A DNA stretch of 64,000 bases, taken from the NCBI GenBank assembly GCA_903929755.1, contig CAIYVZ010000001.1, forward strand, positions 16,534 through 80,533, written 5' to 3'. Below, in pieces: positions 52,051 to 61,300 of this stretch. Numbering within the stretch: the stretch's first letter is position 1; every line of letters starts with the position of its first letter. The notes under the pieces are model-generated. The model had not been told where the DNA came from and ran no database searches. It saw only the letters and a list, made by a program, of their open reading frames with translations. The translations under genes were made by a program, and so were the position numbers. The DNA comes from an uncultured Acidobacteriia bacterium (GTDB lineage Bacteria > Acidobacteriota > Terriglobia > Bryobacterales > Bryobacteraceae).

Positions 52051-53054
52051 CAGGCGGGCAGCTTTTTCCCCTGTTTGTAGAGCAGCGTCAGCGTGAGCCC
52101 GGCGACGACCATGGCTCCGGCGACGAACATCCAGTCGGCCTGCACTTTAGCGGTCTGCGAGAGGGTCCAGATGAACTGGAAGATGCAGAGTCCTGCAACA
52201 AAGTAGAGGACGCGGACGCGGGGCAGCACGCTGACGAGCCAGGTTCCGGTGGGGGCTCCGAAAATGACGATGGGGCCGGCCGCCATCCAGTTCATGAAGG
52301 CTTCGTGGCCGACATCGCCGATCCAGATATGCAGAGCCGCGCCTAGAATTGACGCGAGAGCAGCGGCGCAGACGGCGGTGGGGATGGCGATCTTCAGGTC
52401 GGTGCGGAAGATGAGGACCATGACGGCGTAGACGGCGAATTCCACGCCGACACCGATCATGGCGGCCACTGTGCCTCCGATGAGTCCTGCCAAAAGGCCA
52501 GCCTGGAGCGCGGCGGTCGGGGGCTTGCCTTTCAGGCTGCAGATTTCCGGATTCTTCAGGAGCGTGAGAATGCCGAAGCTCATCCACATGCAAGAGAAGA
52601 GGAGCTTCACGAAGGACGTTTTCAGGTGGGGCTCAATGAGGAAGTTGCCGATGAGGATGCCGACGGCGGAACCGGCGGTGCTGCCGATGAGGAGCTTCCA
52701 TGGCAGCGGGACGCGGCGGCCGGCGATGAAGATGAGGGCCGAGGTCATGCCGAGAGCCTGGATGATGAAGCCGAAGTTTCGGGCGCTGGCGGGGGGCTGA
52801 CCGAAGACGAGAACGAGGATGGGGAACGCGACGGTACCTCCGCCCATGGGAGTGGAACCGGCGACGAGGGAGCCGAAGATCATGACGAGCGCCATGCGCC
52901 AGTGGGCGATCACGTCGGGCCAGAGGCCGAAACCGAACATCAGGATGGCCCAGACCACCAGAAAGACCGCACAATAGATCTTCCAGTTGGTGAGGGACAC
53001 CGGGAGAGGCTTGACTGGAGGTGCGGCGGGTGGGGCGGAAGAGGGGAGAGCCAT
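52050..53054 (-). CDS. TSUP (TauE/SafE) family sulfur-anion transporter
   Basis: 334 residues with about eight membrane helices, e.g. IYCAVFLVVWAILMFGFGL, TVAFPILVLVFGQPPAS, GLIGGTVAAMIGVGVEFAVY and ALASILGAALHIWIGDVG. The inverted-repeat glycine pattern (AGSTPMGGGTVAFP and GGTVAAMIGVGVE) is the TSUP signature. TauE/SafE members export or import sulfite, sulfoacetate or thiosulfate. It diverges from a NitT/TauT-type ABC importer 123 bp away, which supports sulfonate or related organosulfur transport; that link is inferred. Its stop overlaps the TIGR03435 remnant. Confidence 0.88.
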   Translation of the reverse strand: MALPSSAPPAAPPVKPLPVSLTNWKIYCAVFLVVWAILMFGFGLWPDVIAHWRMALVMIFGSLVAGSTPMGGGTVAFPILVLVFGQPPASARNFGFIIQALGMTSALIFIAGRRVPLPWKLLIGSTAGSAVGILIGNFLIEPHLKTSFVKLLFSCMWMSFGILTLLKNPEICSLKGKPPTAALQAGLLAGLIGGTVAAMIGVGVEFAVYAVMVLIFRTDLKIAIPTAVCAAALASILGAALHIWIGDVGHEAFMNWMAAGPIVIFGAPTGTWLVSVLPRVRVLYFVAGLCIFQFIWTLSQTAKVQADWMFVAGAMVVAGLTLTLLYKQGKKLPA

Positions 53055-53177
53055 CGGTTAAGTGTCCCCTATTCCGGGTGAACAATTCAATGGTTTCCAA
53101 GTTTCCCTGCGTGTCTAGTACGTTTCCATTAGGGCACAAAATGGGCCATATCGTGCAAGAATGGGGGATCAACTTTT

Positions 53178-53936
53178 ATGACTCTTTGGGTCCGTATACG
53201 ACCGGCGCTATTCATTCTCTTCCTGCTGGTGCTTTGGCACATAGCTGCGGTGAGCCAGACGAACCGGATTCTGCCTACACCGTTTTCGACAGCCACGGGA
53301 ATCGTGGAACTACTGCAGCGCGGATTGCTGATTAAGTACATTGTTGCGTCACTGTTCCGGGTAACGTGGGGCTTTGTGGGGGCGGCGCTGCTGGCCGTGC
53401 CACTGGGCCTGGCGGTTGGCTGGTTCCGACGTACCGAAATGGCGCTGAATCCCCTGATTCAGATTTTGCGGCCGATCTCGCCGCTGGCGTGGATTCCGAT
53501 CTCGATCCTGTGGTTTGGGGTGGGCGATGTGGCGGCAATCTATTTGATTTTTCTGGCCAGCTTTCTGCCGCTGATGATGACCGGAATCAACGCGGTTGGC
53601 AGTATTCCGCAGGTCTACATCAATGCGGGCAGGAATTTCGGCCTGAGCGGGGCACGACTGGTGCTGCGGGTGCTGTATCCGGCGGTGGTGCCGCAGTTGA
53701 TTATCGGGCTGCGGATTACGCTGGGCATCGCGTGGCTGGTGGTGGTGGCGGCGGAGATGATTGCCGTGAACTCGGGACTTGGTTTTTTGATTGTGGACGC
53801 CCGGAACGCAGGCAATCGGTATGACCTGGTTGTGGCGGGCATGGTGATGATTGGCCTGATTGGCTTGTTGCTGGACACCGGGATGCGGTCGCTGGAAAAA
53901 TCGCGGTCGTTGCGGTGGGGTTATTCGGAGGATTAG
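53178..53936 (+). CDS. NitT/TauT-type ABC importer, permease 1
   Basis: 252 residues with six membrane segments and the BPD_transp_1 EAA loop (INAGRNFGLSGARLVLRVLY), as in SsuC/TauC/NrtB. PISPLAWIPISILWFGVGD is the characteristic third helix. First gene of a permease-ATPase-permease-SBP operon; the ATPase ATG is directly after its stop (TAGATG). Cargo class sulfonate/nitrate/taurine cannot be fixed from this subunit. Confidence 0.9.
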   Translation: MTLWVRIRPALFILFLLVLWHIAAVSQTNRILPTPFSTATGIVELLQRGLLIKYIVASLFRVTWGFVGAALLAVPLGLAVGWFRRTEMALNPLIQILRPISPLAWIPISILWFGVGDVAAIYLIFLASFLPLMMTGINAVGSIPQVYINAGRNFGLSGARLVLRVLYPAVVPQLIIGLRITLGIAWLVVVAAEMIAVNSGLGFLIVDARNAGNRYDLVVAGMVMIGLIGLLLDTGMRSLEKSRSLRWGYSED

Positions 53937-54743
53937 ATGACTGGAGAAAAAGTGACAGGCTCCCATGGAGCGGTTCCGGCGGCCAAAGTGACCAAGCCCA
54001 AACTGCGCGCGAAGGGCATCAACATGACCTTCAAGCGGGACGGGAAAGAGACGTCCGTGCTGGAAAACGTCGACCTGGAAGTTGCGCAGGGCGAATTTCT
54101 GTGCCTTTTAGGCCCGTCGGGTTGCGGGAAATCGACGCTGCTGAATATCTGTGCCGGATTCCTCTCGCCGAGCACTGGAACGGTGACCATCGACGATGAG
54201 CCGGTGACCGGGCCGGATCCACGCCGCATTTTTGTGTTCCAGGAACGTGGCGTCTTCCCGTGGCTGACGGTGGAAGGCAATATCGCGTTCGGGCTTTCGA
54301 AACTGCCGAAGCAGGAGCAGGCGGAACGGATTGCTCACTACATTAAGATGGTCGGGCTGCAGGGTTTCGAGAAGTCGTACCCGCAGGAACTTTCGGGCGG
54401 CATGAAGCAGCGCCTGGAAGTGGCGCGCGCGCTGGCGGTGAACCCGGACATGCTGTATCTGGACGAACCGTTCGGAGCGCTGGATTCGATTACGCGGCTG
54501 GTTATGCGCGGCGAACTGCTGCGCATCTGGGAAGCGGAGCGGAAGACGATTGTCTTCGTGACGCACGACATTGACGAGGCTGTACAACTGGCGGATCGCG
54601 TGGTGGTGATGAGTGCGCGTCCGGCTAAGATCCAGACGATTGTGGATATCGACATTGAGCATCCCCGAGACATCAGTTCGCCTCGGTATCTGGAACTGCG
54701 CGATGGTATCTTCAACGAAATCGGTTTGGCGCACAAGATCTAA
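53937..54743 (+). CDS. NitT/TauT-type ABC importer, ATPase
   Basis: 268 residues. Walker A GPSGCGKST (59-67), Q-loop VFQERGVFPWLTVEG, signature LSGGMKQRLEVARAL and Walker B MLYLDEPFGALD with H-loop FVTHDIDEAVQLAD, all complete. The family is the SsuB/TauB/NrtD/CmpD group. It energises the two permeases encoded on both sides. Ribosome site cggagga overlaps the end of the previous gene. Confidence 0.92.
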   Translation: MTGEKVTGSHGAVPAAKVTKPKLRAKGINMTFKRDGKETSVLENVDLEVAQGEFLCLLGPSGCGKSTLLNICAGFLSPSTGTVTIDDEPVTGPDPRRIFVFQERGVFPWLTVEGNIAFGLSKLPKQEQAERIAHYIKMVGLQGFEKSYPQELSGGMKQRLEVARALAVNPDMLYLDEPFGALDSITRLVMRGELLRIWEAERKTIVFVTHDIDEAVQLADRVVVMSARPAKIQTIVDIDIEHPRDISSPRYLELRDGIFNEIGLAHKI

Positions 54744-54745
54744 CT

Positions 54746-55525
54746 ATGACCCTCAGTCAACCAGGTAAGTGGGAGAAGTATTTCTGGCCGGTGCTGACGG
54801 CGGCGATTTTCCTCGCCATCTGGCACTACGCGGTGATTGTAACGAAGTCAACGGTATTCCCCTCGCCGTTCAAGGTTCTGGCCGGCGCGCAGGAACTGGC
54901 GCGCAAGGGCGTGCTGCTGGGTTATATCCGCGATTCACTGAGCCGGGTTGGCCTTGGATACGGGCTGGCAATGTTGCTGGGGGTTCCGATTGGCTTAACA
55001 CTGGGCTGGTATCCGGCGGCATCGCATGTGGTGAATCCAGTGATCCAGATCATGCGCCCGATCAGCCCTCTGGCGTGGATTCCGGTGGCGATTGTGCTGT
55101 TTGGCGTGGGGAATACGTCGGCTGTATTTCTGATCTTCCTGGCGTCGTTTTTCCCGATTGTGGTGGCAGCCATGAACGGCGTCCGCAACGTGCCTTCCAT
55201 GTATCGGCGGGCGGGCCGGAATTTCGGACTTTCACCGGGGAAACTGCTGGCGAAGGTGGTTTTCCCTGCAGCGTTGCCTCAGATTATTGTGGGTCTGCGG
55301 ATCGCGTTAGGTATCGCGTGGCTGGTGGTGGTGGCGGCGGAGATGCTGGCGGTGGATTCGGGTCTGGGCTATCTGGTGATTGACGCGCGAAACTCCGGGA
55401 ATCGATATGACCTGGTGGTTGCGGCCATGATCATGATTGGCGTGATCGGGTTGGCTCTCGACATTGTTTTCCGCAGGTTGGAACAGATTAAGTCAATTCG
55501 TTGGGGATTCCGTCTTGAAGCTTAA
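54746..55525 (+). CDS. NitT/TauT-type ABC importer, permease 2
   Basis: 259 residues, clearly a paralogue of the first permease (PISPLAWIPVAIVLFGVGNT, RAGRNFGLSPGKLLAKVVF, VVVAAEMLAVDSGLGYLVID). Having two distinct permeases indicates a heterodimeric channel, less usual in SsuC-type systems, which are mostly homodimeric. Starts 2 nt after the ATPase stop. Overlaps the start of the SBP gene. Confidence 0.9.
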   Translation: MTLSQPGKWEKYFWPVLTAAIFLAIWHYAVIVTKSTVFPSPFKVLAGAQELARKGVLLGYIRDSLSRVGLGYGLAMLLGVPIGLTLGWYPAASHVVNPVIQIMRPISPLAWIPVAIVLFGVGNTSAVFLIFLASFFPIVVAAMNGVRNVPSMYRRAGRNFGLSPGKLLAKVVFPAALPQIIVGLRIALGIAWLVVVAAEMLAVDSGLGYLVIDARNSGNRYDLVVAAMIMIGVIGLALDIVFRRLEQIKSIRWGFRLEA

Positions 55526-56573
55526 AACCCGCATTATTACAGGCCTTAGTCTCTGGGTGGTTCTGGTATCCAGCCTTCATGCGTATATGAACGTGAACTG
55601 GACGTCGATGCTGAACGACTATCTTCCCGCCGAGCAACGCAAGTTCAATATTGCGTACATTCCGGTGACATGCCACTTGGCGTGTCCGGTGACCGACTAC
55701 ATCTCGAAGTTTTCCAAAGCGGGGCAGATCTTCCTGCCGCGGATGTTCCAGGGCTTTCCGGAGATTAAGGAAGCGCTGATTTCGAACAAGATGCAGGCGG
55801 CGTTCATTGTGGCTCCGCTGGCGATTGCGCTGAAGGCGCAGGGTGTGCCGATCAAGATTGTCTACCTGGGACACCGGTACGGCAGCGCGTTTGTGGTCCA
55901 GAAAGACGGGCCGATTCACAACTTTGGGGACGTTCGGGGCAAGACAATTGCGATCCCGAGCCGGTTCTCAGATGAGCGCCTGATTGTGTTCCGCGCCATG
56001 AAGAAGTGGGGCATTAAGCCTTCGGAAGTGAAGCTGGTGGAGATGCCTCCGCCGGACGTTGCCGGAGCTCTGGCGGCGAAGGCGATTGATGGGTTTTCGA
56101 TGGGCGAACCGTTCCCCTCACAGGCGGAGATGGGTGGCTTCGGCCGCGTGCTCTTCCCTGCCCGCGAATACTGGCCGGATTACATGTCGTGCGTACTGGT
56201 GGTCCGGCAGGACATGATCGATTCGAGGCCGGATGCAGTACAGGTTCTGGTGGATGGCGTGGCGCGTTCGGGGCTTTGGCTGGAGGGCGGTAAGGCCAAC
56301 CGGGAAGATGCGGCCGATTTCGTGGGACGTTTCTACTATCGGCAGAAGCCGGCGCTGTTGCAGTGGGCGCTGACGAAACCTTTGGACCGCGTAACGTACA
56401 GTCCGCTGGCTCCGCGTAAGGCGGATTTCGACATTGTGCGGGATCTGATGATCGAGACCGGAGTTCTGGATAAGAAGATCGAGTTCGAAGAGTATACGGA
56501 CACTCGGTTTGCCGATAAGGCGAGCATCCAGACGGCGTGGAAGTACGAACCCGGCTCGGGCTTCGCCCAGTAG
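55515..56573 (+). CDS. NitT/TauT-type substrate-binding protein
   Basis: 352 residues from TTG 55515 inside the permease end; the next residues (LKTRIITGLSLWVVLVSSLH) give a signal anchor. It belongs to the NMT1/THI5-like SBPs: FNIAYIPVTCHLACPVTDYI at the start of the first lobe, AFIVAPLAIALKAQGVPIKI, DVRGKTIAIPSRFSDERLIV and a SMGEPFPSQAEMGGFGRVLF hinge. Two cysteines in CHLAC sit where the ligand cleft usually begins, an unusual feature. The tail (EFEEYTDTRFADKAS) is complete. Binds the importer's cargo. Confidence 0.88.
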   Translation: MKLKTRIITGLSLWVVLVSSLHAYMNVNWTSMLNDYLPAEQRKFNIAYIPVTCHLACPVTDYISKFSKAGQIFLPRMFQGFPEIKEALISNKMQAAFIVAPLAIALKAQGVPIKIVYLGHRYGSAFVVQKDGPIHNFGDVRGKTIAIPSRFSDERLIVFRAMKKWGIKPSEVKLVEMPPPDVAGALAAKAIDGFSMGEPFPSQAEMGGFGRVLFPAREYWPDYMSCVLVVRQDMIDSRPDAVQVLVDGVARSGLWLEGGKANREDAADFVGRFYYRQKPALLQWALTKPLDRVTYSPLAPRKADFDIVRDLMIETGVLDKKIEFEEYTDTRFADKASIQTAWKYEPGSGFAQ

Positions 56574-56616
56574 CGCTAAATTTGCTGTAAACTGCCTGTA
56601 AGAGTCTTGATCTTCC

Positions 56617-56922
56617 ATGCAGCAGGATTACTCCATAACGATTGAGCCTGACGAGGCAACACACGAGTACGAGGTTGTGTTGCGGGGTCCGGGGATTGCT
56701 CCGGATGGTCGGCGATATGTGTTTGCGAACACGCTGCGGTGTGCGGCGTTTGCCGAAGCGGTGAATTTTGCTTACCGGCAGGGGTTTCGCGAGGGGTATA
56801 AGCAGGCTCTGGACGAGGCTGGCGAGCCTTTGCTGGTGATTTCGGGGACGAGTCCGGACGGCTTGATGGCGAAACGCGAAACTCTCTGGCAACGGCTCCG
56901 GCGGCAGTGGCTGCACCGGTAA
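56617..56922 (+). CDS. Small hypothetical protein, 101 residues
   Basis: Not recognised. It reads YSITIEPDEATHEYEVVLRG in the first third, then NTLRCAAFAEAVNFAYRQGF and REGYKQALDEAGEPLLVIS, an alpha/beta profile with a basic, Trp-containing tail (KRETLWQRLRRQWLHR). The stop overlaps the GTG start of the PH-like gene by 16 bp in another frame, so the two are probably one unit. No signal peptide. Confidence 0.55.
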   Translation: MQQDYSITIEPDEATHEYEVVLRGPGIAPDGRRYVFANTLRCAAFAEAVNFAYRQGFREGYKQALDEAGEPLLVISGTSPDGLMAKRETLWQRLRRQWLHR

Positions 56923-57377
56923 AGCTGCGATTCGCGACCAGATATGACCGGTGGTTGGTGCTGTCAGTGGCCTGCGCGGCGGTTTTCCCTTTCATTACGG
57001 CGCTGAGTATGGTCCCGAAGCAACCCGTAATGTTGTTGGTGGCGATGCTGCTGGCCGTGTTCTGGATTGTAGTGCTGGTGAGCGTTCTGCCGCAGTATTA
57101 TGAGGTCCGGGAGGAGGGGTTGTTCCTGAGGCAGGGGTGGCGGCGAACTTTGGTTCCGTGGAATTTGCTGGTGCAAATGCAGACGATGCAGGATTCACGG
57201 AGTGCGGGGGTATTTTCGACTCAGCGGATCCTCGTGGTGACGGAATCGGGCAAGGAGCATTTGATTGCCGCGGCTGAGGAAGAGCGGTTTCTGGAGGAAG
57301 TGAGGAAGCGGTGTCCTCAGTTGGAGAAACGGCCGTTTGGACTGGCTGTTCCGCTGGCTCCGCCCGCGTGGTCATGA
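56907..57377 (+). CDS. PH-domain (bPH2/YcxB-like) membrane protein
   Basis: 156 residues from GTG 56907. Two hydrophobic segments (WLVLSVACAAVFPFITALSM and PVMLLVAMLLAVFWIVVLVS) are followed by YYEVREEGLFLRQGWRRTLV and LLVQMQTMQDSRSAGVFSTQ with ILVVTESGKEHLIAA, the beta-strand pattern of bacterial PH-like (DUF304/YcxB-type) domains. Inner membrane, with the PH domain in the cytoplasm. Function unknown. Paired with the 56617 gene. Confidence 0.7.
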   Translation: MAAPVKLRFATRYDRWLVLSVACAAVFPFITALSMVPKQPVMLLVAMLLAVFWIVVLVSVLPQYYEVREEGLFLRQGWRRTLVPWNLLVQMQTMQDSRSAGVFSTQRILVVTESGKEHLIAAAEEERFLEEVRKRCPQLEKRPFGLAVPLAPPAWS

Positions 57378-57418
57378 CGCGACGTGGCGTATTGCCCTGA
57401 AGCGAGGAACGCGGATAA

Positions 57419-57562
57419 ATGGCAGATCTTGATGGGTCACGCCCGGCCGTGGAAAGTGTGCACGGTAAGGTGAGCGGGGCGTGGGTGTTCAAGGACACGC
57501 GCATGCGGCCAACGTCGGTCGGCGATTCAAGGAAGATCTCAATTGCGGCACAATCACCTTAG
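57419..57562 (+). pseudogene. DUF433-family antitoxin remnant
   Basis: 47 codons with VESVHGKVSGAWVFKDTRM, the N-terminal signature of DUF433 antitoxin-like proteins (usually about 75 residues with a helix-turn-helix). After TRM the frame appears to slip; the conserved ...NLEDGATxxEIVE part is only faintly visible in another frame. Start of a run of decayed toxin-antitoxin genes. Confidence 0.65.
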
Positions 57563-57571
57563 AGCGACTTC

Positions 57572-57838
57572 ATGACACGACTACCCGAGAAGACCCGGAT
57601 GATCCATGCCCGGATCGAGCCCCGACTCAAGGCGGCTGCCGAGCAGGTATTCTCCAGCATCGGCATTTCGACAACCGAGGCGATCCGGCTGTTTTTGAAG
57701 CAGGTCGAATTGCACCAGGGGCTTCCGTTTCCGGTCGCAATTCCGAATGCGGAAACCACCGCTGCGATGGCGTAGGCCAATAACCCGGCGACACTGAAGC
57801 GCTATCGGTCATTTCGCGAGCTGCGCGAAAAGATGTAA
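57572..57838 (+). pseudogene. dinJ: DinJ/RelB antitoxin with in-frame amber codon
   Basis: An ATG opens MTRLPEKTRMIHARIEPRLK then AAAEQVFSSIGISTTEAIRL and FLKQVELHQGLPFPVAIPNA, an excellent DinJ/RelB N-terminal ribbon-helix-helix. After residue 67 a TAG (57773-57775) interrupts, but the same frame continues ANNPATLKRYRSFRELREKM to a TAA at 57836-57838, which is the normal C-terminus of these antitoxins that wraps the toxin. Read through, the length is 88 residues. The toxin ATG begins directly at 57839. A truncated 67-residue DNA-binding protein may still be made. Confidence 0.82.
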
Positions 57839-58111
57839 ATGCCGCTCACGCTTCACACGACAAGGGTGTTTTAGCGGGACCTGAAACGGGTTGGTAAGCA
57901 GGGTAAGGACCTGGACAACCGGGAAGATATCGTCAACTTACTTCAGGAACGAGAACCACTTCCGGTCCGATGCCGACCACATTCGCTGGGTGGCAATTAG
58001 ACCGGACACGGGGACCGCCACATCGAACCGGACTGGCTGCTGCTATAGAGGCTGACAGAAGCGGAGTTGATCCTGGTCCGCACCGGGAGCCGCGCCGAAC
58101 TCTTCGATTAA
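57839..58111 (+). pseudogene. yafQ: YafQ-family toxin with three in-frame amber codons
   Basis: A single 90-codon frame matches YafQ (about 92 residues) from end to end: MPLTLHTTRVF, TAG, RDLKRVGKQGKDLDNREDIV, NLLQEREPLPVRCRPHSLGG N, TAG, TGHGDRHIEPDWLLL, TAG, RLTEAELILVRTGSRAELFD, TAA. TAGs are at 57872-57874, 57998-58000 and 58046-58048, at positions where relatives have a basic/polar residue, Trp and Tyr. The catalytic His-x-x-x-Asp-Trp stretch (HIEPDW) remains, but the last catalytic His is Arg (SRAELF). No frameshift exists. Without amber suppression it cannot make toxin. Confidence 0.85.
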
Positions 58112-58127
58112 ATCCGAAGGTGCCGAA

Positions 58128-58232
58128 GATTCTCTCCGCACCGGAAGCTGCGGCACGTATTCGGTGACGGTCAAGGCGAACTGGCGGGTAACGTTCCGCT
58201 TTCACGAAGGGGCCGCGTACGACGTAAACCTG
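58128..58232 (+). pseudogene. HigB-like (RelE-superfamily) toxin remnant
   Basis: One frame reads GTYSVTVKANWRVTFRFHEG then AAYDVNL, the C-terminal strands of HigB-type toxins (usual form YSIRINDQWRVTFRF...DAYDV). Only about 35 codons remain, without a start and directly after the YafQ stop. No HigA follows. Confidence 0.7.
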
Positions 58233-58309
58233 GCTTCCGCGCCGCCATGCGAGCAGGCGCACGAAAACGCCGAGGGACCACGTAGTTCCTTTTTGCGGCC
58301 CGGGCGATG

Positions 58310-61300
58310 TTACGGCGTAACCACTATTCCGGCCGACCGCGCATTGGACGGCCCCGTGGCTGTGATGGTAAACGAGCCCGAGCCCACAACCGAAACCGTG
58401 AAACCCGGCGAGGTTCTCTGGCCCGCCGGAATGACGACTGTCGCCGGCATAGTGGTGGCACCGGCGTTACTGCTGGCGAGGTTAACCGTGATACCGCCCG
58501 CCGGAGCGTTGGGCTGCGCGGTGACCGTACCCGTGTAGACCCCCTTTTGTCCCGCTACCGGCCGCAGCGTCAGGGTGCTCAGTTCATTCGAAGTCGATTT
58601 CACCGACTTGATCACCACATTGTCGACGGCCACGCCGCAGGCGTGCCCCGGACGGAGGTCCGCGCAGGTTCCGCCGCTGTCCTGAGTGAATTCCCAGCGG
58701 AGCTGGGCCGTGCTGCCAGCCATGCCGGGCAGTCGCATGGTGACGTGTTTAAACCCGTTCGAGAAACCGGCCCAGACCGACATATCCTGGAAGTATGCAG
58801 AACTGCTGTTACGCGGAGTGTGCTTCGGGTAATGCGACTGAGAGCCGGTCTTGATCGATTCCGCGAAGGCTTCAGCCAATACGGAACGGACGATGTGGCC
58901 GGGGGTCTGGTCGGAGATGAGGAGCGTAAGCCCGTCATACGCCAGGACGTTTTCCACTCCGCCCGGATAGCTGTAGCCAAAGGCATCGTCTTCGGTGTCG
59001 TAGCAGACATCGAAGTCCACCGTCACATACTCGGCGTCGGCGGGCACGTTAAACAATGGCGAGAAGGCTCGCTCAAAGCGGGTTGGATTCCCCGTTCCGT
59101 TGTCGTTGGCATTGGCATGGAAAAGCGCGTTGGAGCCGGGGCTGCAAAAGGAATTATTGATCAGCCACGGCACCGTATTGGCACCGCCGCCGTGCGATGA
59201 AGTCCAGCCCACGGGCAGCGTTGCCCCGCCGTCAAAGTTCTGGCTCAGGATGGTGGTGGGGACAGGTGTACCCGTATTCTGCGTGAAGAGGAGCGCCGTG
59301 CTGCCCTGGGCAGTGGTCACGGTCAGGGTAAAGTCGATCTTCGTGCCGGGCACAAAAGAAGGCGCCAGCAGAACGATGAAATCGCCTGAATTGGAGACCG
59401 TCGCGCCGGGCACGATACCGGCATAGCTGCGATTCCCGGCTTGAATCGTCACTCCGGCGGCGCCGGTGGACAACGTAGCGCTCACCGAGGAGTAGGTTAC
59501 GGGAGACAGGACCGGATTGGTCACGAAATTGGTAAGCGGGAGCTGGAACCGAACCTGGTCGCCAGCGTCAACCACTCCGTTGCCGCCGCTCTCAGTGAGT
59601 GTGACCGCCCCCAGGCGGAGCGCCGCGCGGGCGGTTGTGGCCTTGGCGAGGCCAACGGGATTGGGTCCACCCAGAAAGCTCGGATAAAGCATGCGGTCGC
59701 TGGCCGGCTCACCATCGACGAACGAAGCATTCTGCGGAGTGGTCGGAAAGACGGCATACATGGTGCCGCCCTGGGCTACCGCCATGTTGTAGTCGCCGAG
59801 GTTGGGTTGGCCGGTATCGTTGCCGTAACCGGCGTGGAACGGGCGGGATGTCAGCGCTGTCGGCTTTGACCAGGTTGCGCCGCCGTCGTCGGAAAAGACC
59901 CACATCATGTCCATCAGATCACCGCTCGAAGCGGAACTCTGGTCGTCCCACATCACGTTGACGCGTCCGGTTGTCGAGTCGACCGAGACCACCGGGAACC
60001 ATTGCGCCCGGTCCGTGCCAGGGGCGCTGTTTAGAAACGCGCCGGCGGAAAAGCTGGCGCCCGCGTTCGTACTGCGGAACAGCATAATATCGGCACCGTC
60101 CTGGTTGCCGTTATGCGACGCGACGATGTAGACGTTGCCGTGGTTCGGCCCGCCGGAGTTATCCACAGCCATCCAGGGAAAGCTGTGTACGCGGTCGTTG
60201 CCGAGGATGTAGTCGATGGGATACAGGTCGGTGGCGGTTAACTGGATGGGAGCGCCGAAGGTCGCGCCGTTGTCGTTCGACACCGCGACCCGGGTCGTCG
60301 CCAGACCGTTGACTTCAGACTCGCTCTTCCAGGCAATGTAGACCTTATTCGAGCCGTTGCCGGCAAAGCGCGGCTGCGAGCCCGTGTCGAAATAGGCTGA
60401 TCCCGTATTCAGCGCCAGACCGGTTGACCACGTCGGCGGACTGCCCGCCATAACGTTGTCCGAATAAGTGGCGAGAATCTGGACCGTGCCTGGAACCACG
60501 GAGCTTACCGTGAAATTCGACCAGCTGATCATCACGCGTCCGGTTTCTGGGTCGACATCCATCAGTTCCTTGTCGGCAGTGTCGCGGGCGCTGCCCGAAC
60601 TCAGAACGCCGGTTGGATTGGTTGCAGCCGTGATCTCAAACGGACCCGTCCAGCTATGCCCGCAATCCGTCGAGCGGTGAAGGCTCAGCGTCTGCGCCGT
60701 GCCCGAGTAGCTGGGCGCCTCCCCGAGACCCTTGACCATGATGGACGAGTAAACGAACTGACAGCCGGAGCCGCCCGGGATATACTTGATGTCCGGATCG
60801 CCGAAAACCTGCGGATATGCCGTACCGCTTCGGGTACCCAGCGCGGCGCTGGGCAGTTGGCCACCATCCGTAAAGTTGAGCCCCCCGTCGTCGGAGTATG
60901 CGAAACCGGAAATGCGGAACGGAGACGTGTTGAACCCTCGCGTGTCGTTGAAGCCCACGACAATGTGCTGTCCGGTAACATCGACGGCAACGGCCATTTC
61001 AGCCTGCCCGCCGGAGGGTCCCTCGCTGAAACCTTCTTCACTGCAGTCGTCGTCGCCATTGAGGCAGGTGTCTCCGCTCACAGCCGGGGCCAGAGTTCCG
61101 TGGATTGTGGTCCTGATCCTTTGGCCGCCGGAAGAAATTCCCCCGCCCGCCCGCAGGACCGAATAAACGTGGGCCAGACGGCCCATCGGACTCATCTGCT
61201 CGTACGTGTCAGCATCGACCACCACGGTCTTTCGGCCGCCTGCGCTTGCCGGGGCCGAATCCTGAGCCGGCGCGGAGACGCCGAAGATCACGCAGCACGC

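Noticed and set aside
57572..58111. Genuine stop-codon reassignment (TAG as sense)
   Set aside because: The three toxin TAGs fall at positions conserved as different residues; other genes here (e.g. 4672, 11302, 42668) end with TAG as a normal stop.
58307..59200. 297-codon plus ORF
   Set aside because: Antisense to the BNR-like gene, Arg/His-rich and without motifs.
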